Assembly (NCBI GenBank): GCA_033439295.1
Contig: JAVTLE010000003.1
Coordinates: 1,240,001-1,304,000 of the forward strand
Origin: Deuterostichococcus epilithicus
Taxonomy: Eukaryota > Chlorophyta > Trebouxiophyceae > Prasiolales > Stichococcaceae
Direction: 5' to 3'
Length of the DNA: 64,000 bases
Shown here: positions 33,697 through 44,200 of the stretch, piece after piece
Numbering within the stretch: position 1 is the first letter of the stretch
How the letters are laid out: every line of letters starts with the position of its first letter
The notes under the pieces: generated by a model
The model's database searches: none
What the model saw: the letters and a program-made list of their open reading frames with translations, nothing else
What the model was told of the DNA's origin: nothing
Position numbers and translations under genes: made by a program

Positions 33697-36600
33697 ATGG
33701 CCTCGCATCCCATCCCAGTGGTTCCTTCTGTCAGCAGGTGACCCACGTCATGTCATGACCACCTGCAGACCGCTCAAAATCACCATGCGCCTCGGCAGCA
33801 TGTGCAGACCACAGGTGGCGATGCACCTGCTGATCTGCAGGAGATCGAAATGGCTGTGCGTGGACGCGACGGGCGCCAAGACCTTCATCCAGGCGGACAA
33901 GCGCAACCTGATATCGCAGTATCACCTGACCATCCCCATTCGCGACATGCGGTGGCTGGACCCCAATCTCACGTCGACAAACCGTGGCAACATCGCCGTC
34001 CGTGACGCTGCTATCGTCTTCTCCATAGAGTAAGGCACTCACGAGACGCTTGATTCTTCCGCCACTCGGTGTCTTCATGGTGTTCGCCAGCAATGCTGGT
34101 GGGAGCTGCGTAGGAGGCGCTGTGGCGGACTCTGTGTGGCCTGGGCATGATCCCAGCAACAGCATGCCTCAGCTAGCCTCGACGTGCTGCCACGAAGCTG
34201 ATGGCTGCTGCTGTCTCTGCAAAAGGTACGTGCAGGTCATCATCACCGCAGAGCGCGCAATCCTGCCACAGAATGCGCTCGGACGGCCGGAGCACTCGGA
34301 GTTTGTGGACAAGCTGCTGGCCACAGTGAAGGAGGCCTACGTCGCGCGGTGCCGCCTGGAGGAGGAGGGCGAGGATGCCTCCCTCGAATCGGGTACAGCC
34401 AACGTTCCTGCCATCTCTCGGGCGCTGTGCAGCATGCTGATGGCCCAAGGCTTGCCGCACAGCAAAGTGCAGAGCCGCGCCGCTCCTGATGTCGTCAGCT
34501 GGAAGGAGGGGCTTCAGGGCGGCTGTTGGATTCCTATGTTGGCTTCCTGCTGTTGCTGGGAAACCGCCTGAAGGCTCCAGTAATATGCCGGCCCAGCTGC
34601 AACGTCTGGGTTGGCCGCGACAGGCGCAGCGCCTCGCTTGCTCGTGGCCTCATGTTAGCTATGGCTCACGTCCGCCTTGCGAATCTGGGAGCCCCTTCCC
34701 CTGTTCCCGGCACAGGCAGCCTGGCACAGAGCTACAACCCGGACCTGCCGTACCAGCCCTTCGAGATGGTGGTGCTGGAGGCAGCTCTCAAAGAGATCTG
34801 CCAGTCTTATGCGACCAAGGCCAAGCAGCTGGAGGCCATCATCAACCCCGCCTGTGACGCGCTCCTGAAGAAGGCAAGCCGCTGCCTGGAAGTGGTCGGT
34901 GCTGGTGAAGGAGGCCGAGCAGCTGCACGCCGTCATCAACCCCGCCTGTGATGCGCTCCCCAGAAGGGCCGGGGCCACACATCATTGTATCCTGTGTCAT
35001 CGTTCGAGGTGTCAGCGGAATGACCATGCCCTTGCAATGCGACTCAATGCAATGCGGCGATCCTGCAGCCCACCCATGCACAGGTTGAAACCAAGACGCT
35101 GGAGAACCTGCGGCGGCTGAAGACGCGGCACCAGCGGCTGCTGTCCAGTGTGACGACAGTGCGCGAGGAGCTGGAGGGCTTTCTGAAGGACGACGACGAC
35201 ATTAGCAAAATGTGCCTGAGCCGCAAGGCCGATGCAGGCCGCGACTACTCCGGCATAGGCAAGCCAAAGAAAATTCCTGCCATATGCGAACGATCTGTGA
35301 GCCTAGTGCTATCTGTTGTAATGGCCGTGTGCATAAGTGCACCATTAGTAGAGCAGACGCTGAGCGGAGTTTCTGCTGGTGGGGCACGTTATTTGCCCTG
35401 GCCTTGCCGTCTCAAGTCAGATAAGGGCACCTGCGAGCTTTCGAGCTTCGAGCCCTGGTGTTATCGGCTATGTTCCGCCCCAGCCTGTCATTCATGCTGG
35501 AGCGAGGTCCACTGCAATGCGCCCATGCCAAAGGCATTGCGCACATCTCAGGCATCCTGTGCATTCCATGTGGTCTCAATACTTGCAATCTGACGCCTGC
35601 TGCAGGCCCCTCCCCAGGCAGCCTGGACCGCAGCCTGCGGCGGTCGTTGACCGCTGGACGTGCGGCCTCTGGCGGCAGCCCCACCGCACGGCAGCTGCAG
35701 CGGTCGGAGTCCTCAGGTGCTGAGGCTCGTCGGCCTGAAAGGATATTACTCATTTTGGGGGCTTGATTGACAGCCCCACACTTGCACCTGCCCCTGAGCG
35801 GCTCCCGGAAGCCATTTGCGAGCTTCATGCAAGCGCTCATGCGCCGGCGGCGTGCGCAAACGCCCGTACCTCGAGCCGGTCTTTGTTTGTCACTTGGCAG
35901 CCTTTCTGGTCGTCGGCCACGAACTTCGCCATTGCGGCAGGCGTCGACCCGTCACACAATAAGATGCCGTTCAGATGGTCTTTGCAGTCGTTTAGGGCAT
36001 GGCACTGCCATTGCCATGCATAGGGCAGCATTCACCAGGCCTGCAAGCGCTGCATCTGACTCCATTGCAGGGCGGCGGTCGCCGGGCGCGCAGGCTGAGC
36101 TCGACGCGGAAGCAGACGCAGAGGCGACCGAGGAGGTTGAGAACCTTCTGGAGTCGTACTTCATCCAGATCGACCGGGCCTTCAACCGGCTGCGTTCTCT
36201 GGGTGAGACGCCCCGCGCTCCAAACACCTCCCAGCTGCTGCAAGGTCTGTTCGGCAGGGCTATCGGCGCACCGCATCTGGCGCCACTCGCTGCAGCTGCC
36301 GGCAGCTGCACGGGCAGCTGTGCATGACGCCTCTGCTCGCAACTGGTCTCCCGCCCCGAGTACGGTGCCATCGGTCAGATTCCAGTGTTGAATCTTGCAG
36401 AAGGTCCGATGCTCAAACTTGTCGCACACCCCCTTGCAGAGGAGTACATGAAGGACACGGAGGACTACATCAACATCGAGCTGGACTCCAGCCAGAACCG
36501 GCTGTTCCGCCTGGACATTGTGCTCACGGCGGCTGCCTTCTCCATGGAGATCTTCCACGTCATGGGCGGTACGCGCTGCACCCCGTGCTACTGGCAGAGC

Positions 36601-37039
36601 AAGATGTTTCGCATGCCGCTGTGCGTGCTTCCGACAGCAGTCGCCGCAAATGCACGAAGTTGGTACATCCGTCTGCGCATACCTCCAACAGCTGCACAGC
36701 AGGCTGTAATACGAACATCATGCGGTGGCGCTTATGTACAGATGCACAAGTTCAACAATGTGCTTCATTTGCAGGAATTCTGGGCGAAAATGTGCCGATC
36801 CCCAGCCAGATCACGCAGACTGTGGGCCAGTTTTGGATCGTCAACATGGCCACGCTCTGCGTCTGCATGCTGTGCTTTGCGGCGCTGTGAGTCCCTCTTC
36901 CCAACTCAGTCGCTGCTTCATTGCTGAAATTCAAAAGTTTTGCAAGTTGTGCGAGGTGTCATGCTTTACTACAGGTGACGCATGGTGTGATGGCATGTGC
37001 AGGTACATGTGGCTCAAGTGGAAGCGGCTGCTGCTTTGA
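33697..37039 (+). CDS. MRS2/CorA-family magnesium transporter, paralogue B
   Basis: Second MRS2-type Mg2+ channel, divergent to paralogue A and sharing its domain order. About 10 exons. The first is short (33697-33737, starting MASHPIPVVPSVS) and joins in phase to KWLCVDATGAKTFIQADKR at 33841. Later stretches: RDMRWLDPNL, YVQVIITAER, YQPFEMVVLEAALKEICQ, RLKTRHQRLLSSVTTVREEL, a Ser-rich linker, ENLLESYFIQIDRAFNRL, DYINIELDSSQNRLFRLDIV, and the last helix ending LYMWLKWKRLLL. As in paralogue A, the GMN signature is replaced by GEN (GILGENVPIP, about 36776-36805). Two introns start with GC (34874, AAG|GCAAGC; 35259, TAG|GCAAGC). Its N-terminus is much shorter than that of paralogue A, lacking the acidic, Ser/Pro-rich leader. 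Confidence 0.92.
34911..34970 (+). repeat. Post-donor copy of an MRS2-B exon end
   Basis: The exon ending at 34873 closes with AKQLEAIINPACDALLKK; 93 bases later the intron reads AEQLHAVINPACDALPRR. The match is strong at base level. The copy stays open in frame but is followed by GGGCC rather than a donor. Confidence 0.88.
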
Positions 37040-37712
37040 GGAGGAAGATGCTGGCATGCGGTTAGGAGTGCACAGGCAGCGGCTTATTTTGACTTGAGCA
37101 ACAATGTGTGGATCAGCACCCAAGAAGCCGAGAAGGAACCTAGAGCAAGATATGGCTGCCGGGGGTGTGAGGTGTTTCAAGTGGGAAACCAGCGACTCGC
37201 TCAATTTTTCACGGCACAATATTTGCAGTACCCATACTGAGATAAAAATTTATTCTGGGAGGTATCTGACGCCGACACCATGCCGATATCACTGCAGCGG
37301 CTGCTGTAGCAGAGGTCATACAAGCAATTGCTGAAAAGATCACTATAATGCACGGATGAAAAGCAAAGATTCGGGTCTGAAAGCCGACATCACACGGCGT
37401 GTTTCTGACGCCATCAAGCCCTCGACCGGTGTTGTGAAGTCATGAAGCTGCAGCTTCGTGTTCTCTCAAGGGCGGCGGTAGGGTTACTTCACAAAGAGGG
37501 AGAGCGTCGTACGATAGTGCCGCTCTGCTCCCATTCACTGCTCGAAGAGACGCGCACTGGACGCCGCTGCAGCCGATGATATCCACCTTGGAGACACATG
37601 CGTGGCCAGGCCTCGGCTGCGAGGCTGGCTGCGGCGTGCGGGGGCAGGCGGTAGACAGCATGCAGAGCGCTCCAAGCTGCTTTCTGGAGGGGCTCTCATC
37701 CCTGAAGGTAAT
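37040..37712. other. Convergent gap, MRS2-B/desaturase
   Basis: About 670 bases between two convergent stop codons, visibly AT-richer around 37200-37400 than its surroundings. It probably holds both 3' UTRs. No gene was recognised. Confidence 0.4.
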
Positions 37713-40700
37713 TTACACGCTCGCGGGCTGGCCCTTCTTGAACATCGTGTCCCGGACCTGCACCGCCACATTCGAGCATGTGAGCAGATTACTCGAGCAC
37801 CAGTCTCGAGCGCCAGTCAAAGACAACACCACCATGCAAGTGCTGACAGCGTCAGCACCGTCTGAGCAGCCACCACAGGCACCGAGCCACCACCCCAGGC
37901 TGCAATCCAACATGTTTCTGGCAGCATCGGCATGCCTTCTGACGAGGTAGCGGCACCCACCCGAATCGCTGACAGACTGTCATGGCGACTGTCGTTTGTC
38001 GTAGCGCCTGTCAGGCCTTGAAACGGCTGCAGGAAAGCGATGCACAGCTGCGCCCACCTTCTGCCAGTAGTTGGGGTCCTTCTGGTAGTACACCACATCG
38101 CCGGTGTCCTCCACAAAGTGATCCGAACCCAGGCTGCGGACCAGCGGTGCCACCAAGTGGAAGGGGATAGGCCCCTTTGACGGCTCCGGCTCCCTGCAAT
38201 AGCACCCGACATTCCTCGCTCAGATATTCGATGTGCACAAGCCGCGACCTGGATTGGCAGGAGCGCACAGCAGCTGCTCGCGTGTCGCACCAGCCCCTAT
38301 CGGCTTACAGCCCCAGGTGTTGCACGCGCCCCACATGGCGGCAAGGCTGCGACATTATATGATACGACAGACATGGCTGCTGCTGGGCGGCTGCTCACTG
38401 GCAACAGTTCCCAGAGGGTGTGCCCACCTGTAGTATGGGCCCATCACAGGCTTGACTGCCTCTGTCGCCTCGCACAGGTTGTAGTGCGGGATCTGGGGCA
38501 GCAGGTGGTGCACCTGCGCGGAACAACATCTCTAGGTTTTTAAAAAAAGCAGCACCAGCCCGGATGATGCCCGCACTGGGCCTGGCCACGACGACATGCG
38601 ATTGGTGGTGCTGTACAGGCTCACTTGCGCAATTGACAGTTCCCAGCCGGGATGGGAGCATGCCAGGCAGCGGGACGCACCACGTGCGTGCCAATGTCAT
38701 GGTGGATGTTGTTGAAGATGCCGTAGTCGCGGTCCAGGGTGGACAGACCGCCGCGCAGGTAGCTCCACTCCTGCGAGGGAGAACTGCATCGTGTTGCACA
38801 GCATCCCCAATGCTTGCCTGCCCAACAGACAATCAGCCAAACGCAGCAATCGAGCATGATATGTGCAGCAAATCTGTGCGCAAGCCCACGCCGCAGTGGA
38901 AGATGGTCATGCATTGGCATATCAACCGGCTGTGAAGGGATGCACAGCTCACCTCGCCGCGGTACCAGGGGACCTTCATGTTCTCGTCGCCAGGGCCATG
39001 GTGGTGCAGGTAGGTCACGGCGTCCAGCCACATGACGTTGATCCAGTAGGGAATCAGGTACAGGTTGAACATCGCCAGTGGTCCCAGCCACAGCGTGCAG
39101 CCCGCCAGCACCGCTAGCATACCCGCGAAGAACTTGTTGGACGTCTGGATCTGCAGCGTAGGAATGCAGCACAGAGTGGTCAGCTGGCAAATCGTGACCT
39201 GGTAGGCAGCAGTAGCTGCATCGCCTGCCAGTTAGGAGCTGACTAGTTTTGCTTCAGGCTGTGCAGCACCAAAGTACTGGCTAGTTGTCCAGCAGCAACT
39301 GTGATTCACTGATGGCGGCGCGCTGCAGTGCTTGAGCGATGCGACGCCAGCAGAACCCCGTGCCGCACGCGTCAGCAGGAAAAGCAGCGGAAGGAAAACA
39401 GCTGCACGAGCACTCACCAGCTTGCCCTCTGCCGGCGTGAACAGGTTGCACTTCGGGTCGAAGTGCGAGCCCTCCTTGCCCGGGCTGCGGCTCATCAGGT
39501 AGAAGGGGTACGCAAAGAGCGCCAGCGGGAATGAGAGCCGCCCCAGCAGCGCCAGCGAGTCCTGCAATTTGTGCAGTTCGTGATCCTCAGACTCGCTGCC
39601 GCACGTGGCAGGCACGCATTCACTATGCGGAGTAGCGCGCCCCGGATTGCAGAAGTGCCTGCAAGACACCCAGCTGTTCGAAACACTCACCAGCTTCTGG
39701 TAGTTGCTCTTCGTGACCGGGTACCAGCTCTCGTCGTTCTCCACGTGCCCATGGTTTGCATGGTGGGTGCGGTGGCTGATGCGCCAGCCATGGTAGGGCA
39801 CCAGGATGGACGAGTGCGTGATGTTGCCCACCAGATCGTTCAGCTTCTTGTTGTTGGAGAAGCTGCCGTGACCGCTGCAGCAGGGAATGTATGCATGCGT
39901 CAGCCGCATGCGCACATCGCAGTCGCAGTGTGGCGCATCGCACATGTGCGGAAATGCAGACTGTAGCCAGCCAGGCGCAGGAAGAGCTCACCAGTCATGG
40001 CCGACGACGAAGAGCGCCCAAAACATGGTGCCCTGCGCGACCCAATAGAGCGGCCATGCCCACCTGCGGGCATGGCATGCCAGAGCTCAGCCGTACCGCC
40101 CACCGCGCACCGCCGGGAGCGGCGTTTCAGGTGACAGCCTGTGAGGGTGCCAGGCTACACGCCGCACCATGTGTTGACGGCCTGCGCAGCTGCAGCAAGG
40201 CCCACGACGACGGCGACGTCCCTGAAGAGGTAGGCCATTGACCTGCCAGGCTTCCTCTTGAAGAGGTGTGAGGGGATCGCATTCTTCAAGTCTGCCAGCG
40301 TAAAGGGCGGCGCCGCGGACAGGTCCACCTCCTGTAGAATTAATGAGAGACCCCATTTGGTTATTCTGAAGCTGACGAAAATGACAAAGTGCGGGAAAGA
40401 CCATCTACGCTTGCGACCCATCTGTGACGACAGGACACCGCTCAATGCAGCAGAAGCAGCTGCGTCCTTGCTCAAGTCGTGAGCAGCATCTTGGGATGCA
40501 GCAGCGCGTTTAAAACAAACAGATACCGTCGACTTGGCGGTGCGACTCTGGTGGTACTGTGGCCACGAGTGGCCACGCAGGTGGTCTGTGCGGACTCACC
40601 CCGGTCGGCTGCGGCTGCTGCGGCTGCGAAGGCCGCGCAGGCGCCAGCACGTTGCATGTCTGCAGCGTACGGCGGCTTAACGACGGCGCATGTCGCGACC

Positions 40701-40800
40701 GCAGGACAGCCGCGCTCCGCAGGCAGGGCGCGTGGCTCTGACTCTGGCGGCCAAACTGCAGCCCCTGCAGCCGGACGCCGCTGCTCAGCATCTGGCTCAT
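37713..40800 (-). CDS. FAD7: Plastid omega-3 fatty acid desaturase (FAD7/8-like)
   Basis: Membrane desaturase adding the omega-3 (delta-15) double bond to glycerolipid acyl chains, ferredoxin-dependent in plastids (family knowledge). About ten exons, near 440 residues. The first exon (40602-40800) is a Ser/Arg/Gln-rich leader fitting a plastid transit peptide ([20 protein letters not shown]). The three histidine boxes are present: HDCGH, split between exons (C|GH near 39993/39875); HRTHH in the exon 39691-39875; and [11 protein letters not shown] across 38690/38516. [12 protein letters not shown] and [16 protein letters not shown] are FAD7/8 hallmarks. The last exon is uncertain: I join YWQK to 37713-37757, in phase; read-through would instead stop at 37980. 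The gene is head to head with DGAT1. Confidence 0.93.
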
Positions 40801-41254
40801 GACGGAGCTCGTTCGTGAGGAGCTCGAGCCGCTGCTGGCGTGCGGGTGACTCTTGCAGTTGATCTGGTGCAAGGTGCAACTGAGGTTTGCTCTCCAGTGC
40901 AGTTCACGGCCAGAATTGTTTGCCACGTGGCAAAATTTCTGTTGGCACGTGCCCTTAAAAATCCAAGCAGGGTCACTAAATCAAGGACCTATCTCAAAAC
41001 TGTCTCGCGACCCTTCCTGCGCGCCAACGCTCCGACAGTTTCGAGCTGCAGCGCAACTGCGAAAGAAAATCTGGCACCAAATGTCGAGCAGCTTCGATGG
41101 TGCACAACACTAGTCATCCTCTTTGTTGCACCTCCCATCTGCGTCGACTCCGGGTTTTGTTCTGCGGTTTGACGCAAAATTGGACATGATCGTAGGAAGC
41201 ACGATATCGAGCATAAACGCGGCAGTGAGTTAACTGTGAAACACACTGCTCGGC
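40801..41254. promoter_or_regulatory. Bidirectional promoter with paired G-boxes, desaturase/DGAT1
   Basis: The 454-base gap separates divergent lipid genes. It contains a perfect 16-base palindrome, TTTGCCACGTGGCAAA (40919-40934), and a 10-base palindrome, GGCACGTGCC (40944-40953). Both have CACGTG cores, and their centres are exactly 22 bases apart, about two turns of the helix. In plants such sites bind bZIP/bHLH factors; joint control of both genes is inference. Confidence 0.65.
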
Positions 41255-44200
41255 ATGTTTTCTCGCCGTCGGCCAGCCGCAAGCGAGGCGGACAGCGTAA
41301 GCACGGGCACGGGCTTGACTGCGGATGGCACCAGCCCATCACAGGACCAGGATGCGCCGCGGCGGAGGGCTGAAGAACTGCAGGCGCAAGTGGACAACCT
41401 CCGCCAGGATAACGAACGCCTGCAGGAACTGGTGCGCGATTACGCTGGGCTTGCTGCAGCACCTCGATACAACTGACCACTCAGGATGGGCCAGCAGCAA
41501 CTTTTTGAGGCACCACCAATGGAGCCTTCGTACATCCTGCAGGTGAACTCGAAGCACAACACGGGCGTGAGCATCTGCGGCTACCTGGCCAAGTATCGCC
41601 CCTTCGCGCCCGGCCTCATGTCACAGACATGGGAGGCGCGCTTTTTCACGCTCAACGGCACTGCGCTGCAGTACTACAAGTCGGAGTTCGACACGGCCAA
41701 GCACCCCCGCGGCCATGTCGAGGTCCAGGTCAGTTAGCAATCATGTGGTGCACACAAGAAGCCAGCGCATTGCCAGCTCTCACTGCTTTCGCAGTGAGTC
41801 CTTCGACCATCTCCAGCTGCTGTGACTTGCCTGAGCCTGCGTACAGACTTCAATAAGGTGGTAGCCACATGTGAATGGCTCACGCTTTTTGGGGTGGCTG
41901 CATGCATTGAGCTTTGTTGTGATGGGACTGATTCTGACACCCAGGGCTGCATCGTGGAGTATGAGGGCGTCAAGAAGCAGAAGCACTACACCTTTGGAGT
42001 CGTCGACCGCGCTGGCAACAGCCTCATCCGCGTCAGCAGCACGGCGCAGGGCGACTCACAGCGATGGATGGCAGCGCTGCAGGCGGCCGGCTGCGAGCTG
42101 CGCACGCTGAGCAGCGCCGCCCGCAGCCGCAGCCCGCTGCGCAGCGCAGACGTCCGCTGGGTGTGCTTTCAACCACTGTATTAACCAATCTGGAAGAAAG
42201 ACAGGAATACACAGTGGAAGCATGCAGAGTGCATGGCAGGTTCCCCTCGACATGTCTGGCAGACGCTGCATCATTGACGCCTCTCACTGGGCATGTGGGT
42301 GCAGGGGCATGCAGCACCGGCGCCCGGCGTCAGCCACCAGCCGGCAGCTCAAGACAGCCCGGACCTGCGATCGCGCTGGGCCGACGCAGGCTCGTCGCGC
42401 TGGAACGTCGCAGCCTCAAAGCTGGAGCGCGTGAGTCGCAAGTCTCCCGTGTACAAGGCAGTCCCACTGCATTCCCGCTTGTATGCCAGCAAGGGGGGTG
42501 AATACTCTTTCATTCCCCTTGATGCTGGATGGTCACACCGGCACAGCAGGCTCTGAATGGGCCATGCGCTCGATACCCGACCTCCTTGTGCTGTCGCCTT
42601 TCAGATGTTGCAACCAGAAGGGCACTGCCTGCCCGGCAGCATCAAGCAGCGAACACGAGTGCTTACCGGCGCCCAGGTGCCGCCGGAGTCGCCGCCCGCG
42701 GCGGACAGCTACAACAGCGAGTCGGCGGCCAGCGAGGGTGGCGTGCTGCGGGTGCCGCTGCGGCACGAGATCCGTGCCAACAAGCGGCAGCCTATGATCG
42801 CGTCCTCGCCCATGTACCAGACCACGCGCGCCAGCCTGCTGTCCTCGGAACGCATTGCGGCCCAGCAGCAGTCAGGTGGGGAGCCTCCCCTCCCGCCAGA
42901 CGTCAGATTGACATGCTTCTGCAGTGCTGCGCCGGCGTCTTGCATGTGAGTATGGCTGAGCAGCACATGGTGCCCAGGTGCGTCAGGCTGAGCTGCAGAA
43001 CGACTCAGGGTGTGTCAGCCAGTGCCGAACACGCGTTGTGACAAACACACTTGCCGAATTTTGGTATCCTTCCCGGCGGCTGAGTTCAACACTCATTCTG
43101 GCGGCAGACCTGGCGGCCTCGAGCAAGCCGGCGTCAATGAGCGACTGTCTGGACGTCTGCAGGTCTGCTGATGCTGGGCTGCGTCATCCTGATCACCACC
43201 AACAGCCGGCTCATCATCGAGAACCTGCTCAAGTACGGGCTGCTGTACAACCCCGTCGCCTTCCTCAAGGCCGCGGTGCCGCCGGCGGGGAACCTGCCGC
43301 TGCTGGCCTGCTGGCTGCTGCTGCCGCTATTTGCCGCCGCGGCGCTGGCAATCGAGCAGCTGGGCGCCCTGCGGCTGCACCTCGAGAAGCGGGTGCATTT
43401 TCCCCGCTGTGCATATGCGTGCGCGCTCTTGCTGGGCGTCCACTTGAGCAGCGGCCGGCAGCCTGCGCTGGCCGGCTCTCTCTGTGGTTCTGCACGAGAA
43501 GTGGGATGCGCTACACAGTGTCTCGATCCTGTGCACGCTGTTGCAGGCGGTGAAGTCGAGGAACAACAAGGACCTGTCGCCGGCGCTGGCCAAGCGCAAG
43601 CGGCAGGCCATGGCGCGCATCACGGAGGCCATCCTATTCCTGTTGAATGCGGTCAACACCAGTGCGGCGCTGCTGGTGCCCAGCGTTGTCATCGCCAAGA
43701 CGCCGGCGGAGCCGCTGCCCGCCGCCGCACTGACCATCATGGTGGGTCCGACTGGCCGGTCATGTGGCTGTCCTGTGACATGTCGTCTCATAGTGAGGCT
43801 GCAGCAATGGGAGGTCTCTCCTGAGCGATCGACAACCTATCCGGGTCACGCTTCCAGATGCCTGCGCATCGTTGAGGACGTGCTGTGCTTGCGTGCAGAC
43901 TGTCATCCTGTGGATGAAGCTAGTCAGCTTTGCGCACTGCAATGCAGATTTCAGGTGCGGCTGGCACCTGCTCACATGCGCTTCTTTGCCAACGATACTG
44001 CATACACCGCAGCGTCGCATGCATGCAGAATGCAGATTGTCGCCTGACACCAGTGCCTTGCCCTGTAAGGCAACACATGCACACGAGATTTGCACAGTCT
44101 GTCCCGGCGGGTCTCGGTTTTGCATCCTGTGGCGGGAGCCAATGGCCCGCAAGGCGCTGCTCCTGACGCTGCGGCGGCGCATGCTGCATCGCAGGTCGGC

